Assembly: GCA_021234155.1 (NCBI GenBank)
Contig: JAJEKV010000012.1
Coordinates: 2,423,436-2,487,435, forward strand
Origin: Isoetes taiwanensis
Taxonomy: Eukaryota; Streptophyta; Lycopodiopsida; Isoetales; Isoetaceae
Direction: 5' to 3'
DNA: 64,000 nt
The position numbers and the translations under genes were made by a program. Below the pieces are notes generated by a model. It did no database searches and had not been told where the DNA came from. It saw only the letters and a program-made list of their open reading frames with translations. Shown piece after piece: positions 9,490 through 19,456 of this stretch (positions are counted from its first letter, which is position 1; every line of letters starts with the position of its first letter).

Positions 9490-10762
9490 GTATCAAAACC
9501 ATCGGTCGATCCCCGACAAGGCAACCTTGCAGTCATTATAGATTACCCAACGGCCCTCTTTAAGAAAATGTACAACATAATGTCTGCATTGCGTGGACGT
9601 GCCCATATGACTGATGAATCCAAGTAGCTTATATTCTGCTTTCCAAAAAAGCAATACATAAGTAAATGTTGTGGAAAAAACTAATTTTAGGAAACTAACA
9701 TATAAGAAACTCACTTCCCAACCATCCGTAGTTTCCGTTGCTCGTGGAAGTGGAATCACCGCGATTCAACATTGTTAATCGATCCATAGGGCTTGCATTA
9801 TCTTGTTGACCAAATATCCACTCACAAGAAGAAGTTCTACATCACCAGCCTACATACGTATAAAACGGTCCGGGTTATCAAACCATTGGCCCCGAGTAAA
9901 CCTCCTTCAAGGCTATGATAAATGCAGTGTAAACAATGCCGCCATGAAGATGGTGACTTCAAAGAGCACCGTGGTTCCTTATGAGATTACTAAGAGCTTT
10001 GCAAGCATCAACCTTTGATAGCCATGACCTAAGTTTTCTACTCTTCCCGATGGCTGAAAGGTCCATATCATCGTAACATAAGTTCAATTTTATTTTTGAA
10101 AATGCGGTTAAATTGCTTCGTGATGAAAGTTTCCACTCTAGTGGGGACTAAAAGCTATATTACATTGACAATTCTAATACACAAGGTAATGCAACACGTA
10201 CCTTTTCTTTTCAAGCTCTTCACGCCATGCTTTTCGGGAAGCCAAATGAAACCTGTCTCCACCAAGGCCTCATCCAATATAATATCATTGGGGTGCCAAC
10301 CCTAAACTCAGACAGAATATCTACATCCGCATTACACGTTTTAAAAAGAAATGACTGTTCCATGTGAGCATTGAGCAATGACATCCGTTCTCTCTCACCG
10401 AAAAAGCAAACAATTTTAACTTCAGTGCAATCCATATAAAACATTACCGTGATCATCCATATGGGATAATATCCAGTTCATAGCTGCCTCAACACCTTGA
10501 TTTGAAGTGTATACCGCCGCTTTCTCACATCTCACTCTTGGGAAACCCATTTCCATAAGTTGACTAACAATGCTTTCATCAATATTTATCGGATAGATGT
10601 TTCTACGGCCGCTTTCGTATTACAAAACAAACATATTATACACTCTTGCTACAGCATCAGCAACAAATGTGGCATTTGTACCTTTAGTTTCTGGTAGAAG
10701 CTCTTCTCCAGGTTGAAGACCCCGGCCACACAGATTGCTAATATCAATTGTCTCTGGCATGT
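9490..10762 (-). pseudogene. 3' part of a UBP14-like deubiquitinase gene
   Basis: Minus-strand exons in the right order for plant ubiquitin-specific protease 14. Exon 10762-10682 encodes DMPETIDISNLCGRGLQPGE, then ELLPETK. Exon 10602-10448 encodes the first UBA domain (IVSQLMEMGFPRVRCEKAA, then GVEAAMNWILSHMDD). Near 10300-10205 there is a frameshifted second UBA-like piece (SFGFP, EKHGVKSL). Exon 9849-9715 contains EWIF. Exon 9635-9490 encodes [15 protein letters not shown], then [18 protein letters not shown], the C-terminal His box of the C19 peptidase. The usual GHYVxH has become RHYVVH. AG/GT junctions are intact at 10762, 10682, 10602, 10448, 9849, 9715 and 9635. The ZnF-UBP domain and catalytic Cys box are not found upstream, and frames break, so this is a gene fragment. 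Confidence 0.75.
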
Positions 10763-12572
10763 CTATAAACACATCTCAAAATGTAAGAACAAAGAAAAAA
10801 ATTATTAGCATATTTCGGCGGATAGAACACACTATGGATCTTATTAAAATCTGCCAAAGCACATGTTTAGTGAGGCGATATAAAGCATTAAGGAATGCTA
10901 TCTCAACCCTTATTGAGATATTTACGCCCTTGTAAAACCCCACAATAAATAAGGAGAGAGACACATAAAGAAGAACCTACCATTCGTGAGTTTAATATTA
11001 CATTCTCTACTAGTGTTTCTGTAGCGTTATATGGTTAAAAGAATTCACAACATTAAGAAACATAGCAGCTTTTAAAAGGAAACCATTGATCGCAAACACT
11101 TGAGGAATGCAACCAAAGAAGCAACAACAATATACATTTAAAAATCTTGTATCAACTCCTTCTAAATTGAATAGCTTAGGAACTTTGTTGTTTACTCGCT
11201 TTTAAGGTGAGGATATGAAACCTATAGCATGTTATAGACATTGTGGGGTAGATAAATATAGATGCAAACCATGTTTGGGCTTCTTGAAGTCAACAAATTA
11301 TGCATTTATCACGCCTGTGATAACCTTGATTGTTAGCTTGGTGACAGAGTTTACTTTCAAATAATGCCGCAAAGAACTATTTTTCTTCCACTTCTAGCAG
11401 ATGTTGCTTTGTCAATACATAGGCATCTGCTATTTCTTATGTTAACTGGTGCAATATCAGCATCTTATGCATTTATGCTGCCAATTTCGACTCCTCCAAA
11501 TGCAATCGCATATGCTCACAGATACTTGAAGGTCACAGATACTTGAATGTCCCATTTGTTGAATGGTAACTAACTGCGCCAGTGGAATCTGACAACGGCG
11601 AAAACCTAAGGAGCAGCAGTGGCGGCTGTGGCTATAGCACCGGAGTTTCTTGCCCCTGTCGCTGCAGGGGAAGTTGGAGCCCATTGCTTCGTATAATAGA
11701 AAGAGGGCAAGGCCAAACATACCATAAGATGATTCAAACTTCTGTTCCGGCGGAGTTCATATCTCCATCACAGCATAACAGACAGCAGAGACGCATTTAG
11801 TTTTCTTTCCTTGCAAGAAATTTGTTTGCCGCAGCCACAGCCGTATTGAAATGGAGACAGAAGGCCAAAACAGAATCACATCCGCCACAACTTTGTGACA
11901 GATAGTCGGGATGCCGCCCTGCACATAACCAAACACCTGGTCGACGGAATCAGATCCTCCACAAATTTTTCATTTTTTCCTCGATGGAAAATGTCCGGGA
12001 AAAACAAGCGTGACTTTAGAAGGCATGGCTTGCTGCCACGTGGACGTCCCTATCGGACATAATAGATTATATATGTGTAGATAGCATGTGCTCTTTAGGG
12101 CATTCCCTCCTACAAGTGCCACATAAAAGTAACAATGAAAGAATCTTGGTCAATACACGACGTTACAAGGCACAAGTATTCATCTAGACAAATCATCTTA
12201 ACTAGGCACAAAGGCATACTCTCTGCTCCAATACATTGGTGTACAACTTCCATCCATGGGCATATATGAACAACCACATCTAATATAAAGTTGAACATGA
12301 CCATCATGGTGCATGTACATTCTAACAAGACATGAGACAACCATCATGGTGCACGTACAATGTAACAAGACATGGAAATTCAAATTGAATCTACTTAGTC
12401 AAGGTCTTTAATAACCCAAAGTTAATGCTTCTATTGAACAATATCATTTTAGTATCCACCTTATCACTTTCATATAATGCAGTATCATTTTCTGTTTGAT
12501 ATTTATTTGTTTGATAGAATTTGTTTGAGAAGCTCTCTCATCGACACGTGGTAGTACTCCCGTCACTTCACC
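10763..12572. other. Intergenic DNA, no gene recognised
   Basis: AT-rich, with one GC-rich patch (about 11580-11700) that has no identifiable protein. Two imperfect copies of an ACCATCATGGTGCAYGTACA block lie at about 12299-12375. The missing N-terminal exons of the UBP14-like locus would be expected here, and I do not find them. Confidence 0.4.
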
Positions 12573-13249
12573 TTGGATATACACTTCGATACGCATTTAT
12601 TGTGCTTTTATTGGGGATTAAAAATGACGAACGCTAACGCCCATGTTCTTAACTTCGATCGGGCGGCTATTCGGCATTCCTTCCTCATCAAGCAAGTTCT
12701 TGGATTTCTTACTCTGCAAACAAGCGAGATCCATTTGCCTATGCGATGTCTGTATCGCTTCTGGATGGTCTTAATATGGCTCTAAGAATGGCTGCAAGCC
12801 TGGTCGCTGCAAGCAAAAGGTTCCGAGGACATCGGGCATTTAGAGTGGTGCGTTCGACAATTTATTTCTTGCATCAGGTCGTCGGTCGGGAGAAAAACGC
12901 TCAAAAAATCGGTTCATATGATCTGATCTTGGCTTCTTCTCTTTTGGGTATCTTTCGCTCCTGGAAAATTTGATACTCATTTAAATTTGGAATATGTTTT
13001 GGTTGTTTACATTATAACACTTTGTTTTGAATCATGAATCAGAACTGGGTTTAGGCTTGGTTTTGGTAGGATTCTACATTGGGGTCTTCTTCATTTCTGT
13101 TTTGCTCAGCTAGCAAACGCAGCTAGCAAATGCATTTTTTGGATTCAGGCTGCACAGGGTCTGAGCATTGTCCCATTATTTGTTTTAAGCCTTAATAGGC
13201 ATGCGTTCTGACTTTTCTTTCCATCTTTTCCCTGCATCTTCCACCAAAT
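12573..13249 (+). other. Coding-like patch of unknown identity, then AT-rich DNA
   Basis: From about 12700 to 12975 one plus frame stays open (FAYAMSVSLLDGLNMALRMA, then ASLVAASKRFRGHRAFRVV). It has no recognised domain and no convincing splice context. It may be a decayed exon or chance. The remainder up to 13249 shows nothing recognisable. Confidence 0.25.
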
Positions 13250-15432
13250 CGCATGAAAATATTTTTACCCCGGTTATTGTGATTCCATCGCAAGATATTC
13301 CCTCCCGCGGAATCACTAACCTCCGAGAACGGAATCCGTTCCGGAGGCCCCGTTATCCGTACCTGACAGCGTCAGGTGTACCTTCCGCCCTTTTATTCTA
13401 TGGGACGGAATCACCATCCAAAATATTCCAGTAAAACTTCAAATTTTTGAGGTTATCTTCTTCTGGAGGTTCTTGCCGGCTATGGCGCTCCGGCGATAGA
13501 TGGCCACTTGGGTTTGAGGGGATCTTCTTTTTTCTTGTTCTCGTTATTTTCTTGTGCAGATCCGGTAATATAGATATGGCGGAAAAGAGGTGGCGTTCTT
13601 CCTTCTCTTTTGCTTCAAGATTTTTCTGTTGGAGCCGGGCGCCAAGAAGTCTCGGGTGTTTATCCCGCCGAAGATTTACATCGTTATTTTCTTGCAGATC
13701 CGCAAAGATAGATATGGCGGAAAAGAGGTGGCGTTCTTCCTTCTCTTCGCTTTTAAAGATTTTTTCGTTGAGCTGGCACCTATAAGCCCGGATGTTTATC
13801 CGGCCAAGATCTGCAGAAGACAACGAAGCGATTCATGAATCCTTATCCATTTCCGTGATTTTGGTGAAACCCGCATTCATGAATCCTTTTTTATTTTCAC
13901 CCGCTCTTAGAGGTTGATGACACCGTGATTTCTTTTTTCTACTTTTTGGCCATAGCCATGTAATGGTGATGGTGGCCTAACCTTTTCCTTACTTAACAGA
14001 GGAATCCCGCTTGATGTTTTTAAATGTTGTTTGAGGTTCAAAACGAAGTGGGGTCTCGCTAACATGGGTCGCAGGACACCCGCTCTTCGCCATTTTAATG
14101 GGACGATCCCTCTTGAACTGAGGTCCGGGCGGAATCTTCACACCCATGTATGGAGATCTTGATAGCATTTGCTATGTCTCGCAGGGACACGCGAATCGCA
14201 GTGCTTGTTGCATCCTTCCCAAGATGCCCACCAATGTGAGGTAGGTCTTTCGCTTCTTTGAAAAGCAATCAGATATTCTTCGCTTATTATTTCTTTCCCC
14301 GTTGCTTTGCATGCTCGCACAAGAAAAACGAGAACAAGAAAAAAAAGAAGAAGAAGAAGTTTTTGATGTTTTGCCGTTGCTTGTAATGGAAGAGTGTGCA
14401 AGCATTGGAAAGTCAAGGCTCGCCAGCATTGGGCAAATAGGTTAAGTTATGAGTATGAGAGGCAAAGCAGGGAAGAGTATGGAAATGGGATTAAAACAGA
14501 TTTTGCAAAGATAAAACTAATTCTGGTCCTGTGGTTTCGTGAGGCCGACTGGCCCGGAGGTTCAATCCTCCAGCCCAAAGAGAACATCCTTCATTTCTTA
14601 TTGCCGGAACAGGGTTATCTATGCTTAGCTAAACCATCCTGAACCAGTTTCTATGGAATCAAAGGAAATTTATCTCGAACCATTTTCTATGGAATCAAAT
14701 GAAAATTTTGGATTGAACCATGGTAATTTTTCCTCCCTGTGGCCTGGCCTGTAGATAGATAGGTCCGGAACGATTTGAAATTCCATGGTGATTCCACGGG
14801 AAGGAATATTATGGTATGTGATTCTACGGGTTAGAATATTATGGTACGCGGTGATTCCACGGGTTAGAATATCACGGTATGTGATTCCATCCGCGGAATT
14901 ACAAGTTGTTGGTGATTCCACCGGGCTAAAAGATTTCACGAGGTGATTCCACCGGGCGGAATTTTACTGGACGGATTCCGCCGTGGGTATTTCACCATGG
15001 TGATTCCACCTGGCGAGATATCAAGGTGATTTCGTCTGGTGGAATAGCAAGGTTGTGATTCCGTCTGGTGGAATAACACGATGGTGATTCCATCTCACTT
15101 AAATCGACGCTCGTGATTCCATCCGCGTAATAGCAAGGTTGTGATTCCGCCCCGCGTAATAACACGATTGTGATTCCGCCTCGCTGAATAAATAATACGG
15201 ATTGGGATTCCGCCCGGTGGAATACATGAGCGGTGATTCCATCTCAAGAATCAGAATTGGTGATTCCATCGGGCGGAATAGCGGTTGTGATTCCGTAGGA
15301 AGGTATAAATGACCGGAAGCGACTCGCCGCACGGATAACGGGGCCTGCACGGATAATGGGGTCTCGGCCTGGTGATTCTGCGGGATGGAATTTTTTGCGA
15401 TGGAATCACAATAACCGGGGTAAAAATATTTT
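13250..15432. mobile_element. DNA-transposon-like element with long terminal inverted repeats
   Basis: AATATTTTTACCCCGGTTAT, continuing TGTGATTCCATCGCAA, at 13250-13290 is the reverse complement of about 15391-15432. Similarity continues inward for roughly 130 bp on both sides (CCTCCCGCGGAATCAC, GGCCCCGTTATCCGT). The right side (14780-15400) holds about 20 imperfect copies of a ~30-bp GTGATTCC...GGAAT motif. No transposase is recognised, so it is nonautonomous or decayed. Termini are A/T-rich palindromes, which hides any target duplication. The superfamily is undetermined; MULE-like or foldback types fit the long repeated termini. Confidence 0.6.
13538..13815 (+). repeat. Two tandem copies of a ~135-bp coding-like unit inside the element
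   Basis: Both units contain TTATTTTCTTG, AGATCCG, then ATAGATATGGCGGAAAAGAG and GGTGGCGTTCTTCCTTCTCT, ending in a TTTATCC-GCC-AAGAT phrase. One plus frame of the second unit reads KDRYGGKEVAFFLLFAFKDF, then VELAPISPDVYPAKI, suggesting a duplicated exon-like fragment carried in the transposon. I do not recognise the protein. Minus-strand ORFs over the same bases are shadows of the repeat. Confidence 0.45.
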
Positions 15433-15601
15433 GTTCCCACTAAATCCCTGTGGCTTTGCCTTGGCTTCTCATTGCCGGATCTTGGCTTGGGTTTTTTCCT
15501 CTTCTTGGGAAATTCTTGGACAAAGGCTATTCCTAAATATAGATCGCAATCGATTTTGAAGTCGTGACATTCTTAGCAAAAAATGTGGGCCCAAAGGTCG
15601 C
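15433..15601. other. Spacer between the inverted-repeat element and the MYB locus
   Basis: This is where the third MYB exon or intron would be expected on the minus strand. No R3 recognition helix or downstream activation region can be identified before the transposon boundary. Confidence 0.35.
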
Positions 15602-16415
15602 GCATGAAGCTTGACAATAAGTTGTTCCTCGTGGATCGGAAAATCGGCCATGCTTTAGATCCGGGCCGGAGATAATTTGCCCACCTTAGCCCGGCAGCTC
15701 TTTCCAGACCGCAACAGCCCCGATTCAAGCAGAAAAACATGTCGATCACTAGATTAAATTGCTCGGATTCGTAGAATTTTGAAAACCCAGCTCAATTCCA
15801 GCCTTGTAACAAAGAACTTAAGTGTTTCTATCGGTTACTTATCCAGTGATTGTGAACGTGTTTTTGAACCCATATGGATTTTCAGATGCCACAGAAGAAA
15901 TCCAGACAAGTCTTTTAGCAATTAAACACTGAATAATCACTGAAGCGCAGGATTTGAAAGTAGGAAATTGAGATTTTTGAGATCAGAAGCTCCTGAAAGT
16001 GAAATTTTGTTATGAGATGCATAATTCAAACTAGCAAATCGAGAGTTTTGGAATCAGAAGCTGGGGAGGGAGAAAAAATCACCCAACATGGAATATAGTT
16101 CAAAAATAAAATTTTCCACATTGTACATTAGCTGGGAAACTAAGAAACTAAATTCCGAGTGCACGAACATATAAAAAGAGCTGTTTGGCATTAAATTTGA
16201 GACAGAAAAATGGAGCAAGGTACCATAGATATGCAAGAAGAAAACCAAAAGAAAGCAGAAAATTTACGAATTTGTTTGAATACCTGCTTTTTTAGGCAGG
16301 GTTCTCCAGCTACTGGTGCCATGCTGAGCAATGCAAGCGAGAAGCTTGGCATCCTCTTCGGGGGTCCAGGGGCCACGTTTGACACTTCTTTTTCGCAGCA
16401 AGGAGCTCGGCCCAT
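15602..16415 (-). pseudogene. R2R3-MYB transcription factor, exons 1 and 2 only
   Basis: The minus strand starts with ATG at 16415, encoding MGRAPCCEK, then after a one-base shift GPWTPEEDAKLLACIAQHGT and SSWRTLPKKAG. This is a complete R2-repeat exon of the usual 132-133 bp, ending at a GT donor at 16283 in the conserved KKAG position. About 560 bp on, exon 2 (about 15719-15602) reads GKSCR, RWANYLRP and, in another frame, EEQLIVKLHA, matching the R2/R3 junction. Its acceptor reads CGG where CAG is expected. The QHGT and LRPDLKHG-like phrases point to the MYB80 (tapetal) subgroup, tentatively. The rest of R3 and the C-terminus are missing. Frame breaks may be decay or consensus errors. Confidence 0.72.
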
Positions 16416-16608
16416 TTGGAAAGCCAAGAAGGGGAGTCCAATTCTAGTGTTAGAGTCGTGATGGAGGTCCGCTGGAGCTAGCTATGGAGCCTGGGGTTTT
16501 TTTTCCTGTGTATTATTTTTTGGGGACCTTCTGTAGCAAGTCCATGTACAACCACCGACATAGCCAAGTTTTGAAGGATGGCTTGCTGGAGAATGGTCCA
16601 ACCATCTG

Positions 16609-17071
16609 TAAGGGAGGGTGCCCATCTTTGGTCCATTTAAGGGGAGATTGGATCGATGACTGCCTTTTTGTGCTCAGAACACAGCCATGAATCGCTCGTT
16701 GGATGCCCCAGATGTGGTCCTTTCCATTGCCCTAAAAATAGACCTGTTTGGAGCCCTTGTTGGAGAGCTACGGGGCTTCAAATGGGGCTCTATTTTGGCC
16801 CCTAATGGAGCACCCCATGCCCTGCGCCATTGAAATCCATCGAGGGCATCTCAGAATATGGGATGCATATATTCATTTGAAAGCTATTGGTGATGGGATT
16901 CTAATGCATCTGGTCCGTTGGAATTTTGCCTCTTCTTTGAAAAGATTTTTTAGATCAAAGAAATAGCAAAAAGGGGGGGAAAGTACACATATTTAATCTC
17001 ATCCGTTGGATCTGAGCCATTTGGGGCCGATCCATAAGGGGACATGCGCCAAAGATGAGCACCCTCCCTTA
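16609..17071. mobile_element. MITE-like element with ~25-bp terminal inverted repeats
   Basis: TAAGGGAGGGTGCCCATCTT (16609-16628) matches the reverse complement of 17046-17071 (TAAGGGAGGGTGCTCATCTT). Similarity continues inward as a CCCCTTA/TAAGGGG pair. It is 463 bp, with no coding potential. A target duplication is not evident, so the superfamily is open. Confidence 0.5.
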
Positions 17072-17079
17072 GAGCGCTT

Positions 17080-17429
17080 CTTTCCTTTTTTTGAATTTTC
17101 AGTGGGACTCTAGGCAGCCAATGTACCTTCGCTCCCCTTTGACTTTTCAGTGGTAATGGTAAAAGTCACTCCCCTCTGAACTGGTTTTACAAGGTCAAAA
17201 GGAGCTATAAAGTATCTAAAATCTACCATGCTTGTCTCCCTGAGAAGAATAAGAAACATGCCTCTCTACAGGGTCTCTCCCTCAAGAACTTCAAGAAGAT
17301 CCTCTCGTCTAGCTGGAAGTCTTATTCTTGTCCCAAGATCAAAGTTTTTTCCTGGCTTATTCTCCACAATGCTCTCCTCAGCAACACAAATATGATCACG
17401 AGGAATTTCAAGTCTATTCACAGCCCTCT
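17080..17429 (+). pseudogene. LINE ORF2 C-terminal fragment (zf-RVT), 5' half
   Basis: The plus frame reads YKVSKIYHACL, then SLKNFKKILSSSWK, CPKIKVFSWLILHNALLSNT and NMITRNFKSIHSPL, the PKVKxFxWLxxHNxLLT helix of the plant LINE zf-RVT domain. It stops exactly where the LTR at 17430 begins. The next expected residues, CPLC, occur on the minus strand just beyond the other LTR at 53304, so this and 53304-52680 are one LINE split by the insertion and the later inversion. Confidence 0.8.
17425..17429 (+). repeat. Left target-site duplication CCTCT
   Basis: CCTCT immediately precedes the TGTGAC LTR start at 17430. Its partner is AGAGG (CCTCT on the minus strand) at 53300-53304. Confidence 0.8.
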
Positions 17430-18307
17430 TGTGACGTTCCAGCATAATATACGGTATGAATACATATATTATACTGACATGTCACTAGTACATGTAAATT
17501 CGAGGCGACATGTACACGGCAAGTAAAGGGTAGTACCCTAGGGTACGACCTCAGAACCATTATATTGCACATGTTAAAGCAACATGTGAATATAATCCAT
17601 TTTTGCCACGTGGCAATGACCCATTGACCAAAAAGGGACCAGCCCTAAATGCGTGGAGATAAAGGGGGCATAAACCCTAAAAGGGAAACCCTTTCAGTTC
17701 TCTGCCCCTGAGTCTCGGATTGGAGCAGCAGAGAATGCATTTCCGCCGAACGGAAGGAGAAGTCGGATCTCCCGTGTTGCGTGGCTCGATCCAAGATCGG
17801 CGGGACCGAGATCGCAAGATGGACGCCTGAGGAGTGGGAGCCGCCAAGATGCGGGTGGGTGGTTGATTCAATAGGTAGATCCGGAAGTTATCGGGCCTCT
17901 TTCAGTAGAAGTTTAGCATTCATTCTTAGCTATAGGCGACCCCTACAGCCTAAGAATGATAGACACTAACAAAGGAATCTAACCATGTATGATTAGGTAG
18001 ATTAGAATAGATGTATTCTATTATTTTCAGTTCTGTTGTGATAATGTTTTGACATTCTATGCGCCACTCTTGTGTATTGGGAAGGGGGGTAGAGACCCAG
18101 AGCCCAAGTAGTTGTATGATCATAGTTTTAGCCCATTAATTCCCAATTAATGCGGCCTGTGCATAAGAGCCCGCCTGGCTGTGGGTGGCGGAGCTAGACC
18201 GGCTGACAAGGAAGGGCTTGTCTGGTCACAGTTGATCCCTCTGGTGCGTAGCGACGGCCGGGGAACATTGTGGGCTAGGCCTAATACCCTGGCACTGCGT
18301 GAGGGCA
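17430..18307 (+). mobile_element. First LTR of the gypsy-type element, proximal 878 bp
   Basis: Starts TGTGACGTTCC and follows, in order, the reverse complement of 54797-53985: the GTACATGT blocks, GCACATGTTAAAGCAACATG, GCCACGTGGCAATGACCCAT, GGATTGGAGCAGCAGAG and CGGCCGGGGAACATTGTGGG. Identity stops after GCGTGAGGGCA at 18307, in mid-LTR. The missing remainder of this LTR is on the minus strand at 63028-62337. A CACGTG (G-box) lies at about 17608. Confidence 0.85.
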
Positions 18308-18310
18308 ACC
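18305..18310. other. Left inversion breakpoint
   Basis: LTR sequence ends in GGGCA and LINE-like sequence begins ACCAGCAATATTC. The partner breakpoint at about 63028 shares the three bases GCA (TGC on the plus strand), a microhomology typical of end joining. Confidence 0.65.
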
Positions 18311-19410
18311 AGCAATATTCAAAGGTCTGAAAATTTGTGACCAAATTCTGGCTAATGGTCATGCACATAAATACAGTTTGGAACTAAAAAGGGATTTCAG
18401 TCAAAAGGTAAAACTTTGGTCAGGAATCCAGAAGACTCGGCTACAATTGAAGATATTTCTGACAAAGACAACACAGGAACCAGTACACATGTTAAGGTTT
18501 GCCATAAGGGGAAAAAAGATTCAACAACAATCAACCACGTGGCCACAACAAGCTTGACTCTACAAAATCAAGATAATGGTACTAAGGGTCCAAATTTATC
18601 AGCAACATCAAACGATCACATAATCATTCAAGATGAATTTGAAGACAACACTAGGGATAAGATTGGTTGCTCCAACCAATTTGAGGTACTTGCTAGCTTA
18701 AATGTTGATCAAGAATTAGATTTATTATTGAGCAATAAAGCATGTCTTCATAGTCAGGATAATCATTTGGTCTCTAAGGAAAATTCCCTTGCCTGCCAAC
18801 AGCCACCATCTGACCCCCTAATCGATTTCAACCATATGCCTTCTTCAATTTCCAATCCCTCCTCTCCTATTTCAAAAGAAATTGCAGATCAACTTGCAAC
18901 TCTTCAAGATGGACTTGTCTCAAAATTTAATAAACAAGGGATTCAGTCTCTGCTATTGAGACTACAGAAGCAGATATTGATGATATTGTGCATGAAATTG
19001 TACATGAAACACCTGATCAGGGGAAAAATTCAATTAGAGAAGATAACACAGATGATATTACAACTTGTTCTGCTTTTCAGACTTCGACTATTCCATTAGA
19101 ATGCAGCAATGCAAGCAAATCTGTAAGGCAAGTACCTCTCTTCTATAATTCTAATGATGTTGCTTCTAAAGAGAATGTCCTTAATTTGTTTGAATTTATT
19201 CCTGGTGGTTGTTCTGATACTGAATATGATAGTGATAAAGAGAATTGGGGAAAAGACAATTTTCTGACAACTAACTCTGTGGCCAATGACAAAAAGAGGG
19301 ATCAAAAATCTAAAAAGAAAAAAACCTTTGCTAAGACTGATCTTTTATCTTATCTTCATAAAACTCCTGCAGGAAATACCAGAAGTAAAAAGAATAGAAA
19401 AAATAAATAA
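18308..19410 (+). pseudogene. LINE ORF1, C-terminal part
   Basis: Two overlapping frames (about 18393-19099, then 18988-19410) encode a hydrophilic protein rich in S, T, N and D. It contains CSNQFEVLASLNVDQELDLL, the NxFxVL motif found near the end of plant L1 ORF1 proteins, and ends in a K/R-rich tail (TRSKKNRKNK) 46 bp before ORF2. The N-terminal DUF4283 and CCHC parts are not upstream here. They lie at 64000-63029 on the minus strand, and the reading phase agrees across the proposed junction. ORF1 should be an RNA-binding chaperone for LINE RNA. One frameshift near 18990-19090 separates the frames. Confidence 0.7.
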
Positions 19411-19456
19411 TTTTGTTTTCCATCCACATTTGTTTGCTCCTCTGTTATTCTTTACC

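Noticed and set aside
13398-13823. 141-codon minus-strand ORF with KEKEERHLFSAIS repeats
   Set aside because: It is the antisense shadow of the doubled internal unit; the repeat, not selection, keeps it open.
14535-14580. tRNA-like T-arm (GGAGGTTCAATCCTCC) in the transposon region
   Set aside because: No matching acceptor, D-arm or anticodon arm within about 75 bases upstream; the nearest complementary acceptor strand is about 150 bases away.
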